From assembly GCA_041740995.1 (NCBI GenBank), contig JBGSKY010000192.1, positions 1 to 64,000 on the forward strand: DNA of 64,000 bases. The letters run 5' to 3'. Positions 7,072 through 15,940 of this stretch are shown here, piece by piece. The position numbers were made by a program, and so were the translations under genes. The stretch comes from JBGSKY01 sp041740995. Lineage in GTDB: Bacteria; Planctomycetota; Planctomycetia; Pirellulales; Pirellulaceae. The notes under the pieces are model-generated. The model was not told the origin of the DNA and did not search any database. It saw nothing but the letters and a program-made list of their open reading frames with translations. The first letter of the stretch is position 1, and every line of letters begins with the position of its first letter.

Positions 7072-9087
7072 CTATCGTAGTCCGCCACCACCAAGCGCTT
7101 GGTAAGCGTTGACGACTGCCGAAAGTTGTTCCTGCTTAGTCTCAATTGTGACCATTCGCGCCTCCATTAAGTCACGCTGGGAGAGCAGCACTTCGATGTA
7201 TTCGGCACGAGCGTTTTGGAATAGGTTTGTAGCGTTTTCGACGGATGACTGAAGAGCGTCCAACTGCTGTTTTTTGATCTCAATACTTTTGGCATAGTTA
7301 TCAACTTTGTTCATGTAGTTGATGACTTCGGTGAATGCCGTCAGGATCGTTCGCTGGTATTCGTAAACAGCTTGAAGCTGCCGCGAGTTGGCCGTCATAT
7401 ATTCGGCCTTTATCGCTTTACGGTTGATTACTGGGGCAACGAGGTCGCCTGCGACGTTGTAGATCAGCGATTCTGGGCTATCGAAAATGTATTTCGGATT
7501 GAAGGCTTGATACCCAACTCCAGCACTCAAAATCAAAGCAGGATAGAAACGTGCACGAGCAACTCGCACGTCCAGTCCGGCAGCCATTAATTCTCGCTCT
7601 GCTTGTCGAATATCCGCGCGGTTTCTTAGCAGTTGAGACGGCACTCCGGCTGCCAACGTTTGTAAATTGAGATTTAGGTAGTCAACTGATAGGCGTTCAA
7701 CGGTCTGAGGATATCGACCAAGCAAAAAGTTGATTCGGTTTTCGGCTTCCACAATGTCTTGCTGGATGATTAGCAGTTCACTTTGGTTTTTGCGGACTTC
7801 GGCTTGAAAGCGTTGCACCCCGAGCTCAGTGCCGCGCCCGGCCGCCTTTAGGTTCTTAGCTGCTTCTAGGCTTTGTTCTTGAATCTTGATTGTATTCTCA
7901 AGGGTAACCATTTGGCTGTCGAGCGATAATAGCCCGTAGTAGTTTTCGGCCACTTCGGCAACCAAACGAGTGATCGTAAAATTCCGGCCATCAACCGTCC
8001 CGAGATATCGAAGCGATGCGGCGTCTCGCGAGTTTCTAAGGCGTCGCCAGATGTCGATTTCCCAGCTTACATTAGTCGCTAGCAAGAAGTTTGGCAGTGG
8101 ATCGGGAAACCCTTTACCCGGGGCAGCTGTTAACTGGTCTTCGACTGCGCCGGCGCGAGTAAATCGGCTCGACTTCTCAAGGCCTGCACCGGCACCCAAG
8201 CTAAAGAACGGAAGATAAGCCCCTCTTCGGGCTTGGACTTCGTTGTTAGCAACTTGTATCTCTTCATTGAGAATTCGAAGTTCTTGGTTCCCACTAATGG
8301 CTTGTCCAATCAAACCTGTCAGGTAAGGGTCGTTAAAGAAGTCGCACCAAGGGATTTGGGCCGAATTTTCAAAGCTGACGATTCCCGGGTCCAAGGCAGA
8401 TGATCCAACAATTCCAATCGGTTGGATTGGTTCGGCAGCCGGCGGCAAAGCTTCTGTACCATTTGTTGAATCGCTAGATTTCGAAGTTGTGTCCGTCTCA
8501 TTGACTGGCGACGTCGTCTCCTTATCGCTCGCACTATCGGAAGCCTCTAAATCTAGCGAACTTACTGGCTTGATAAAGTTTGCAAGCTTGAATGAGCTCA
8601 CAAGACCTTTCGACTTAGTCGATTTGCTCTGTGCATTATTGGCCGTTTGCCCAGCATCGGGCGTCGCATAATTGATGTTGTCTAAGGCGTTTAGATCCGG
8701 CGACTTCGCGGGTTTGATAAAGCCAGCAAAATGAAACGGGCCGCCCCCGTTCTTTGTGTCGCTGGCTACGTCATCAGAAGAAACGTCTGTTTTGTCTTCT
8801 TCGTCTTTGTCATCACTTGGATTCTCTGAATCAAACGACTTCGGATCCGAGTCAGCAGGTTTGGCAGGAACGTTGGCCGCGCCAAAGCCCCACAACGACG
8901 AGCCGCGGTTTTGTCCGTTACCAAGGTGGTAGCTTTCTGGCAGTCCAGGACCACGCAAAGCGCAACGCAAGTCCGGTATCTTGCACGAAGGAATCGTAAT
9001 CAAGATACTCAAGACAATCGCTGTGGTTATCGCAAGTTTTTTAGCGTTCGCGTTCGAAGAGCTCGCTGAGCGGTTCATCGTGTTCAT
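7072..9087 (-). CDS. Outer-membrane efflux channel lipoprotein (TolC/OprM/NodT-like)
   Basis: This is the outer-membrane component of the RND pump encoded upstream. A signal sequence (LAITTAIVLSILITIPSC) puts the lipobox cysteine at residue 35. The channel domain runs from about 247 (WCDFFNDPYLTGLIGQAI) to the end and shows OEP features such as LRNRADIRQAERELMAAGLDV and QAVYEYQRTILTAFTEV. Between them lies an extra stretch (about 60-235), rich in Asp, Ser, Thr and Lys, containing two similar units, FAGFIKPAKSPDLNALD and LANFIKPVSSLDLEASD. The gene overlaps the pump gene by about 45 bases. ATG 9078, with AAGGA upstream, is an alternative to ATG 9087. At 671 residues it is longer than the usual 450-500. 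Confidence 0.92.
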   Translation of the reverse strand: MNTMNRSASSSNANAKKLAITTAIVLSILITIPSCKIPDLRCALRGPGLPESYHLGNGQNRGSSLWGFGAANVPAKPADSDPKSFDSENPSDDKDEEDKTDVSSDDVASDTKNGGGPFHFAGFIKPAKSPDLNALDNINYATPDAGQTANNAQSKSTKSKGLVSSFKLANFIKPVSSLDLEASDSASDKETTSPVNETDTTSKSSDSTNGTEALPPAAEPIQPIGIVGSSALDPGIVSFENSAQIPWCDFFNDPYLTGLIGQAISGNQELRILNEEIQVANNEVQARRGAYLPFFSLGAGAGLEKSSRFTRAGAVEDQLTAAPGKGFPDPLPNFLLATNVSWEIDIWRRLRNSRDAASLRYLGTVDGRNFTITRLVAEVAENYYGLLSLDSQMVTLENTIKIQEQSLEAAKNLKAAGRGTELGVQRFQAEVRKNQSELLIIQQDIVEAENRINFLLGRYPQTVERLSVDYLNLNLQTLAAGVPSQLLRNRADIRQAERELMAAGLDVRVARARFYPALILSAGVGYQAFNPKYIFDSPESLIYNVAGDLVAPVINRKAIKAEYMTANSRQLQAVYEYQRTILTAFTEVINYMNKVDNYAKSIEIKKQQLDALQSSVENATNLFQNARAEYIEVLLSQRDLMEARMVTIETKQEQLSAVVNAYQALGGGGLR

Positions 9088-12000
9088 CCTTGATTAATGA
9101 GCGTCCGTCAGCCATCTTGGCGAACAGGTAATACAGTCCGGGGATGACCAACACCCCGATCACAGTTCCCATCAACATTCCGCCGACGGCGGTGGTGCCA
9201 ATGGTGCGGTTGCCGATCGCTCCCGGGCCAGTGGCACGAACCAATGGAATCATCCCAGCGATGAAGGCGAACGAAGTCATGAGAATAGGTCTGAATCGCA
9301 ATTTGCCGCCTTCGATGGCGGCGTCAATGAGACTGGCGCCTTCATGGCGTCGTTGAACCGCAAATTCGACGATCAGAATCGCATTTTTGCCCAGCAAACC
9401 GACCAACATAACCAGTCCAATCTGCGCATAAACGTCATTTGAGAGACCCATGGCTTGCAAAAACAGAAAGGATCCGAATAGACCGACAGGCAATGAAATT
9501 ATTACAGCCAGTGGTAAAAGGAAACTTTCATATTGACCAACCAAAACTAGATAAACGAAGACGATCACAATCAAGAAGATAAAGATCGCCAAGTTTCCTT
9601 TTTTAGCTTCATCATACGAGAGTCCTTGCCAGTCAATGCCATAACCGCGCGGCAGCGTTGCCGCAGCTACTTCTTGGATTGCCGCGATCGCTTGACCAGT
9701 GCTGTAGCCAGCCGCTGGTGCGCCCTGAATTGCGGCCGTTGTATACAAGTTATATCGACTGATTTCATTCAGCCCTTGTTGCTTCTTAAGCTTCATAAAC
9801 GCCGAGTAGGGAACCATCTCGCCGGTATCGTTCTTGACGAACATGTTCTCGAAGTCTTCAGGATAGCGACGGAATTCGGGCAAGGCTTGCACATACACTT
9901 TGTAGAACTGACCGAATCGAACGAAGCCTTGCTCCCAAGTGCTGCCCACGACGATGGAAAGATTGTTCATCGCATCAGCAATTGAAACGCCTTTTTGCAT
10001 GGCCACGTCGTTGTCGATGATCAGCTCGTATTGCGGATAATCGCTTGCAAAGAATGTGAACAACCCTTTGAGTTCTGGACGCTCGCCCAGTGCGGCCATA
10101 AACTTGTCCGTCACTCTGCCCATTTCTTCGTAGTCGCCGCTATTTGTCTTATCAAGCAAGTTTAGCGAGAATCCACCGGCAGCACCGAAACCTGGAACCG
10201 CTGGCGGCTCATAGAATTCAAGTTTAACGTTCGCAATACTGCGCCCCTTCTCTTCGAGCTCTTCGATGATTTCTCGCGAGGTCTGCTTGCGCTTTGCCCA
10301 AGGTTCCAAGTTGATCAAGCACGTTCCCGCGTTGGATCCTCGCCCCTGAGTCAATACTTCGTAGCCGGCAATCGATGAGACCGACGTTACGCCTTCGATC
10401 TCTTCACAGATCGCTTGCAACTCATGCGATTTAGCGTTGGTGTATTCCAGCGTCGAGCCCGGAGGCGTCTGAATAATGCCATAAATCATGCCTTGATCTT
10501 CCAGCGGGATAAAACCTGCCGGGAGCATGTTGTTGACGAAATAAATACCGTAAACAAATCCGCCAATGATAAGCATCGTCAGAATACGTCGCGGGACGAG
10601 CAAGCCTAGAATTGCAGCGTAACCGTCAGTTGTCTTGACCACGCCGCGATCAAAGATATGCAAGAAAATACCCAACGGGCCGCGTTTCTTGGCGCTTCCG
10701 TCGCTGCCAGAAAAGGTTGCACGGAAAGTCATTGTTGCCAATAAAGCAACAATCCCAGCGATGATCTGAATACGAAGATCCGTCAGCGGTAATTGCTCGG
10801 ACACGACTTCATGAATCACTTCCACGTGCAGCAGAAAGTAAACTCCGGCCCCAACTGCAATACCAAGCAAAAGGCAGAGTAAGCCTCGTAGTACGAAAGC
10901 TTTGTTTCCGGCAGCAGCCGACATTCCTCGGTTTAATAGACCGACCACGCCACGTGGTTGTTCATCGCCATGTAAGGGCTTGAGGATCATCGCGCAAAGC
11001 ACCGGCGTGAGCGTCAGGGCGACCAGGCCAGAAAGAACGATCGACATGGCCATCGTCAGTCCAAACTCGCGGTAAAACACTCCTACCGGTCCAGTCATAA
11101 AAGTTACCGGCACAAACACCGCAGTCATCGTCATAGTGATCGCGATAATGGCGCCGCTGATCTCGTGCATGACTTCCTGAGTGGCTTGATATGGCCCAAG
11201 GTGTTTGGTGTGCATCTTTTCATGCACGGCTTCGACGACCACAATCGCGTCGTCCACCACCACACCGATTGCCAGTACCAATGCGAAGAGCGTGATCAAG
11301 TTGATTGACAAACCGAAAATCAACATGAAAAAGAATGCGCCAATCAGCGATACTGGGACGGCTAAAGTCGGAATAAGTGTGCTACGGAAATCGCCTAGAA
11401 ATATATAGACAACCAACGAGACCAGAATGAAAGCTTCCAGCAGCGTATGAAGAACTTTTTCAATCGAAGCATTCAAAAAACTGGAAACGTCATAGGTGAC
11501 CGTGTAGTCCATGCCAGAAGGGAACGACTCTTTCATCTCATCAAGCTTGTTCTTGACTAGTTTGATGACTTCAGTTGCGTTGGAGCCTGGTGTCTGTTTC
11601 AGCACTATTGCTGCTGAAGGTTTGCCGTCAATGTCCGAGTAAAGATCGTAGAAAGACGATCCCAAAGAGACTTCGGCAATGTCCTTGATTCGAAGAATTT
11701 CACCCTTCGAATTCTCCTTCAAGATGATCTGCTCATACTGCTCTGGACGGTCATAGCGGCCGACCCATGTCAATACATATTCGACTGTTTGCGATGTTGT
11801 TCCGGTTGCTTGGCCAAGCCGTCCAGGCGAACCAATCATACTTTGATCCGCTAATGCCTTCATGACGTCTTCGGCCGACACATTGTAAGCCCGCATCCGA
11901 TCCAAATTCAGCTCAACGCGCATTGCATAAGCACGGTTGCCGAGGATCGTAGGCCGAGCAACACCCTGGATCCGTTTAATTTCGGGCAGGATATTGTTGT

Positions 12001-12475
12001 TGGCGTAATTATAAAGAAAATTCTGATCAACTCCTGGATCGGTACTGAAGACGTTCACGTACATCAGCATGCTGGTCATATTTTGCATCACGATGATGCC
12101 TTCCCGATCGACGATTGGCGGGAGATTATTCTTGACCGATTGCACACGATTGTTGACGTTCATGACCGCGACGTTGGGGTCCGTGCCAGGTTCAAAAATG
12201 ATTTGAATCGTGGCCTCACCGGCGCTAGTCGCATCGGAGATCATGTAGCGCATGTCTTGAACGCCGTTGATCGACTGCTCCAAGATGACCAGCACGGAAT
12301 CGGTAAGAACTTTGGCGCTAGCGCCCGGAAAAGAAACCGAAACCACCACGCTGGGCGGCGCGACGGAAGGGAACTGTGAGATCGGCAAAGTTATAATTGC
12401 CAATCCACCTAAGAACAGAATGATCAGCGAGATAACAATCGCCAATGCGGGCCGATGCAGAATTCTTGCAAACAT
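9041..12475 (-). CDS. RND multidrug efflux permease (HAE1/AcrB family)
   Basis: This inner-membrane proton-driven pump moves drugs or other small molecules through the adaptor and channel encoded on either side. AcrB landmarks are present: N-terminal LAIVISLIILFLGGLAIITLP, the proton-relay pair in GVVVDDAIVVVEAV (D408/D409) and the relay lysine in GLLGKNAILIVEFA. At 1144 residues it is about 95 longer than AcrB. The excess lies at about residues 501-600, directly after LTPVLCAMILKP, and contains two hydrophobic segments (about 530-550 and 567-585) with a charged tail. It starts 12 bases after the adaptor stop and overlaps the channel gene. No local regulator gene is seen. Confidence 0.96.
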   Translation of the reverse strand: MFARILHRPALAIVISLIILFLGGLAIITLPISQFPSVAPPSVVVSVSFPGASAKVLTDSVLVILEQSINGVQDMRYMISDATSAGEATIQIIFEPGTDPNVAVMNVNNRVQSVKNNLPPIVDREGIIVMQNMTSMLMYVNVFSTDPGVDQNFLYNYANNNILPEIKRIQGVARPTILGNRAYAMRVELNLDRMRAYNVSAEDVMKALADQSMIGSPGRLGQATGTTSQTVEYVLTWVGRYDRPEQYEQIILKENSKGEILRIKDIAEVSLGSSFYDLYSDIDGKPSAAIVLKQTPGSNATEVIKLVKNKLDEMKESFPSGMDYTVTYDVSSFLNASIEKVLHTLLEAFILVSLVVYIFLGDFRSTLIPTLAVPVSLIGAFFFMLIFGLSINLITLFALVLAIGVVVDDAIVVVEAVHEKMHTKHLGPYQATQEVMHEISGAIIAITMTMTAVFVPVTFMTGPVGVFYREFGLTMAMSIVLSGLVALTLTPVLCAMILKPLHGDEQPRGVVGLLNRGMSAAAGNKAFVLRGLLCLLLGIAVGAGVYFLLHVEVIHEVVSEQLPLTDLRIQIIAGIVALLATMTFRATFSGSDGSAKKRGPLGIFLHIFDRGVVKTTDGYAAILGLLVPRRILTMLIIGGFVYGIYFVNNMLPAGFIPLEDQGMIYGIIQTPPGSTLEYTNAKSHELQAICEEIEGVTSVSSIAGYEVLTQGRGSNAGTCLINLEPWAKRKQTSREIIEELEEKGRSIANVKLEFYEPPAVPGFGAAGGFSLNLLDKTNSGDYEEMGRVTDKFMAALGERPELKGLFTFFASDYPQYELIIDNDVAMQKGVSIADAMNNLSIVVGSTWEQGFVRFGQFYKVYVQALPEFRRYPEDFENMFVKNDTGEMVPYSAFMKLKKQQGLNEISRYNLYTTAAIQGAPAAGYSTGQAIAAIQEVAAATLPRGYGIDWQGLSYDEAKKGNLAIFIFLIVIVFVYLVLVGQYESFLLPLAVIISLPVGLFGSFLFLQAMGLSNDVYAQIGLVMLVGLLGKNAILIVEFAVQRRHEGASLIDAAIEGGKLRFRPILMTSFAFIAGMIPLVRATGPGAIGNRTIGTTAVGGMLMGTVIGVLVIPGLYYLFAKMADGRSLIKDEHDEPLSELFERER

Positions 12476-12487
12476 GAGATCGCCTGC

Positions 12488-13735
12488 CTATTCTGCGTGA
12501 TATTTAAGATGGCCAAGAACTTCTTCGGGAGCCTCAAAGACATACTCCACTTTTTCACCGTCTCGAACTTGCCTTACTCCCTCCAGAACAATTTTTTCGT
12601 TTGCCGCCAACCCGCTCTTGATGACGTAGATGTCGTCTAATTCACGCTCGATCAAAATCTCGCGTTGACGAACTACGCCCAACGCACCACCGGGTTCGGC
12701 TTCGCGTTCCGTGTGATTTACGTCACCGTGTTCAGAAGTATGCTCGGAATGATGTTCGGTTTCGTGATGTGCAGTATGCTCGGTGTGACCTTCAACTGCT
12801 TCTTCTTCGTCTTGCTCGGCCCTTAAGTCTTCGACTACGTACGTGTACGTTTTGGCCAAGATCTCAAATTTGGCCCGTTGTGGGATCACGATTGCGTCTT
12901 CAATGATTTGGCTAATCAAGATCGTCCCGGTCTGACCGTTGCGCAAAAGGCCGTTGGGATTCGGGAAATCCGCACGAAAGGCAATTGTTCCAATTTCGTT
13001 ATTGAAATCCGCTTCGACCGCGTTGATCTGACCCTCCTGCGAGAACTTTTTCCCGTCTGCAAGCATCAGTTCGACTTTAAGATTTTTCTTGCCCTTAATC
13101 TTTTCTTCTTCAAGGCTTGCTTCGTATTCAAAATACCTCGCCTCAGGAACATTAAAGTAAACCCACATAACGCTGTTGTCTGACAATGTTGTCAGCATGT
13201 CACCCTCTTCGACGAGGCTACCTTGCTGCATATTGAGCCGGTCGATGATGCCATCAAATGGAGCTTTGACATTGGCGAAGTTCAATTCGGCCTTTGCCAG
13301 ATTCATCTTGGCTTGCGCTTTCGCCAGCTCGGCTTGTGCTAGATTCACTTCCTGCTGCGACACAACGTTCTTCTGAAAAAGATTCTTGGTGTTGTCGTAC
13401 TTGATCTGCATCAATTGCAATTCGGCCGCTTCAGTGTCTAGCTTGGCTTGATAGAGCACCGGTACGATTCGAAACATCAAATCTCCCTTGGTCACGGATT
13501 GGCCTTCCTTGACCGGAATTTCTTCCAAGTAGCCATTGTCCAGTGCTCGCACTTCAATATGTTTGCAAGAGTGAATTTGGCAAACGTACTGTTGCGTGCT
13601 GACGACATCTCTTGCCTGCGGTGACGTGACGACAATTTTGTGGCGTTCTTCGTGAGCGTGTTCAACCGGCTTTGTACAAGCCGGGAGACACAGCAGCACC
13701 GCAAGGATGACCACCGAGTAAGGTGAAACTTTCAT
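12488..13735 (-). CDS. RND efflux periplasmic adaptor lipoprotein with His-rich insert
   Basis: This membrane-fusion protein links the pump to the outer-membrane channel. Its lipobox LPAC gives an acylated C20. It has a lipoyl/hairpin region (DNGYLEEIPVKEGQSVTKGD, LFQKNVVSQQEV, KAPFDGIIDRLNMQQGSLV) and a barrel (GLLRNGQTGTILIS, VIPQRAKFEI). Residues 316-341 form an insert with nine histidines (HTEHTAHHETEHHSEH...) flanked by Glu, just before the membrane-proximal domain; an HAHEERH run also follows the lipobox. Such clusters can bind Zn, Cu, Ni or Co, so a metal-related role is possible. The family core looks like the drug-efflux type. It is the first gene of the operon. Confidence 0.94.
   Translation of the reverse strand: MKVSPYSVVILAVLLCLPACTKPVEHAHEERHKIVVTSPQARDVVSTQQYVCQIHSCKHIEVRALDNGYLEEIPVKEGQSVTKGDLMFRIVPVLYQAKLDTEAAELQLMQIKYDNTKNLFQKNVVSQQEVNLAQAELAKAQAKMNLAKAELNFANVKAPFDGIIDRLNMQQGSLVEEGDMLTTLSDNSVMWVYFNVPEARYFEYEASLEEEKIKGKKNLKVELMLADGKKFSQEGQINAVEADFNNEIGTIAFRADFPNPNGLLRNGQTGTILISQIIEDAIVIPQRAKFEILAKTYTYVVEDLRAEQDEEEAVEGHTEHTAHHETEHHSEHTSEHGDVNHTEREAEPGGALGVVRQREILIERELDDIYVIKSGLAANEKIVLEGVRQVRDGEKVEYVFEAPEEVLGHLKYHAE
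12713..12790 (-). other. Histidine/glutamate-rich segment inside the adaptor gene
   Basis: This stretch codes for residues 316-341 of the adaptor, where 9 of 26 residues are histidine, alternating with Glu, Thr and Ser. The repeated His codons make it a low-complexity tract that could vary in length between strains. Confidence 0.8.
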
Positions 13736-14115
13736 AGTGTTTTGTTTGTTGGCTACTCCCGAGTCACGCGCCTACCAATAAAGAGGGGCGTAAAAAGCTG
13801 ACATTGACTGATCTGGATAAATTCCGTTGTCGTTCATGCCACTTTTCGCAACTTCGCGATAGAAGTAGTGCGGCTGTCGCTGCCGCTTTCTGATGCAACG
13901 AAACTAGTTACACCGATTATTGATGAAATCGGCGCAAGCAAATTTCTAACTGTTTTAATCGGAGTATTTGGAATTGGACAATAGGCAAGGATGCCTGAAA
14001 AACAAAGTTCCTCGGAAAATCTGTCGGCGATTGACTTTCAAAAGCCGAAAATAGACGGTTTTACAGTCGATAAAGCTAAGCAGCGAATCGACTGCAACAA
14101 AAATTTCCAATCCGA
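13736..14115. other. Intergenic region upstream of the efflux operon
   Basis: About 380 bases lie between the adaptor start and the stop of the UbiB-like gene, which is transcribed in the same direction. The efflux promoter must be here. No clear operator palindrome, -35/-10 pair or RNA gene was found. The frames open on the plus strand across 13991-14428 look like shadows. The one item of note is a 21-codon frame close to the adaptor, listed separately. Confidence 0.55.
13772..13837 (-). CDS. Possible 21-residue upstream peptide
   Basis: A short frame (MNDNGIYPDQSMSAFYAPLYW) ends 36 bases before the adaptor start in the leader of the efflux operon. It has Pro, Tyr and Trp near its end, which would suit a ribosome-stalling leader peptide. 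There is no strong ribosome site, and a frame this short is easily fortuitous. Confidence 0.12.
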   Translation of the reverse strand: MNDNGIYPDQSMSAFYAPLYW

Positions 14116-15819
14116 TCAATTACGCTCGTCGTGCGACGGATCGAGATGGCCAGAGCGATTAATTGCGAGCAACAAACGTATACTGACCATCACGCTGATC
14201 AAAAAGCTGATCGCTCCAATGATCGACAAGTTCTGCATGCCCCAAAACATTCGGTCAGTGAAGAGCAGGGGCGGGACCTTGAAGGCTAGCAGGACCGAAG
14301 AGCCCAAAAGTAGAGAGCTGGTCAACATTCCGAGGACCAACCGATTGATCGACGGACCGAGCCCTCGATGTGAAAGCCGAACATCCATTTTACCGCGCTG
14401 TAGCAAATCCATCACCGAGCTGATCTGAGACGGAAAGCGTTCCATCAAGTCTTCTACTTCCGCATACATCCGACGGAGCTTTTTCGCTTGACGAATCGGT
14501 GACAGCTTACGAAACCGCAAATCGCGAAAAGCGGGTTTGACCATCTCCATTAAACTGAACGGCGGCTTGAGCTGGCGGATAGTTCCTTCCAACGTCACCA
14601 AAGTCTTAATTAACATGCCTGTCGGTGTTGGCAGAACTATGTGATGCCGATGCATGATTTCAGTGATGTCGTTCAAAGCGCCACGAAGATCAAAACTGGC
14701 TAAAGGTTGTGAACCGTAATTGCCAACAAACTCAGAGACATCAATCGTTAACGCGGCTTCATCAATAGTCGGCGGCACTCGTCCGGCTCGCTTAATAAGA
14801 ATCGTAAGCATCCTCGAATCGCTCGACACGATCGCCATCAACATCTCTTCGATAATCTCACGCAATCGTTCATCGATCCGTCCGATCATGCCAAAATCAA
14901 GCAGCGCAATTTGGTTTCCAGCGATGACACGAATATTTCCAGGATGGGGATCCGCATGGTAAATGCCAATTCGAAAAATCATATCGATATACAACAGCGC
15001 GAGTTGCTTGGCGAGGCAGCTCAAGTCTTCAGCGGACGCTTCTTTCGCATCGATTAATTCTTGTAGACTGCTGCCCGTGATTCGTTCCATTGTAAGGACA
15101 CGGTCGGTCGAAAGGTCTTCGATCGGTTTAGGAATCGTCAGTGACTTGTGATGCGAAAGCTCCTGTTGAAATTTTTGCAGATTTCGTAACTCACGTGCAA
15201 ACGAAAGTTCATTCTTAAGCGAACGTGAGAGTTGGTCGACAAGCTGTTCGGGTTGCCAAGCGGCGAGTTCTGGAATCCGCATGGCAAGTGTCGCAAGGCC
15301 GCCAAGAATCATCAGGTCTTCATGCACCTTGCCGCAAATGTTGTGATGCTGCACTTTGACGACAACGGGAGTTTGGTCAAGCAGTTGAGCGAAATGCACT
15401 TGGCCAATCGAAGCTGAGGCGACTGGGACTTCTTCGAACGAGTAAAACAATTCGTCCAGCGTTCCGTTGAGCTCACTTTCAATAGACTGACGAACTAGCT
15501 CGAACGAATCGGATGTCGTGTTGCTCTGAAGCGATTGCAGTTCAGCCGCGATCTCAGAGCCTACCAAGTCAGGGCGGAGTGAAAGGATCTGGCCAAGCTT
15601 GATGAAGGTTGGTCCCAGATCCATCAACGCAAGTCGAATTCGTGTTGCCCTTGAATAGTCCGCCAGCGGGGTGCCACCATCGTCTTTGATCCAGTCACGA
15701 ACAAAGTTCGCATGGAATCGGCTCAGCCAATCCGCCAGCCCATAGCGGCGGAGGACTGCGATAATCTCATTCCATCGTCGGAGGTTGCGGTAGATTCGCG
15801 GTATCGTCGAAATTCTCAT
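14116..15819 (-). CDS. UbiB/ABC1/AarF family atypical kinase-like protein
   Basis: This 567-residue member of the UbiB family is a protein-kinase-like ATPase linked in other organisms to quinone or lipid homeostasis. Landmarks in order: KLGQ motif (74-77) in GPTFIKLGQILSLRPDL; the Ala-rich nucleotide loop ASASIGQVH (134-142); the lysine in VVVKVQ (155); HADPHPGN; and the DFG-like LLDFGMIGRI. Two C-terminal hydrophobic segments (LTSSLLLGSSVLLAF and SIIGAISFLISVMVSI) anchor it in the membrane. No ubiquinone or menaquinone gene adjoins it. It follows the coiled-coil gene by 121 bases, perhaps as one transcript. Confidence 0.93.
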   Translation of the reverse strand: MRISTIPRIYRNLRRWNEIIAVLRRYGLADWLSRFHANFVRDWIKDDGGTPLADYSRATRIRLALMDLGPTFIKLGQILSLRPDLVGSEIAAELQSLQSNTTSDSFELVRQSIESELNGTLDELFYSFEEVPVASASIGQVHFAQLLDQTPVVVKVQHHNICGKVHEDLMILGGLATLAMRIPELAAWQPEQLVDQLSRSLKNELSFARELRNLQKFQQELSHHKSLTIPKPIEDLSTDRVLTMERITGSSLQELIDAKEASAEDLSCLAKQLALLYIDMIFRIGIYHADPHPGNIRVIAGNQIALLDFGMIGRIDERLREIIEEMLMAIVSSDSRMLTILIKRAGRVPPTIDEAALTIDVSEFVGNYGSQPLASFDLRGALNDITEIMHRHHIVLPTPTGMLIKTLVTLEGTIRQLKPPFSLMEMVKPAFRDLRFRKLSPIRQAKKLRRMYAEVEDLMERFPSQISSVMDLLQRGKMDVRLSHRGLGPSINRLVLGMLTSSLLLGSSVLLAFKVPPLLFTDRMFWGMQNLSIIGAISFLISVMVSIRLLLAINRSGHLDPSHDERN

Positions 15820-15940
15820 TGGCCGCGAAAATTTTTACCAGAACGTTTTGGATGGCTTGAGTTCAAAAAGATCTTCATGCGACGTCAAAGCATTGGCCAA
15901 AAATATAAGTGGTGCGACCCTATAAATGCTGCGACGCAAC

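Noticed and set aside
12700..12800. Repetitive His/Glu codons as a CRISPR or tandem repeat array
   Set aside because: It is in-frame low-complexity coding sequence with no regular unit or spacers.
13991..14428. 145-codon plus-strand frame near the UbiB-like gene
   Set aside because: Most of it is antisense to the UbiB-like gene, and the rest is a polar, non-domain text.
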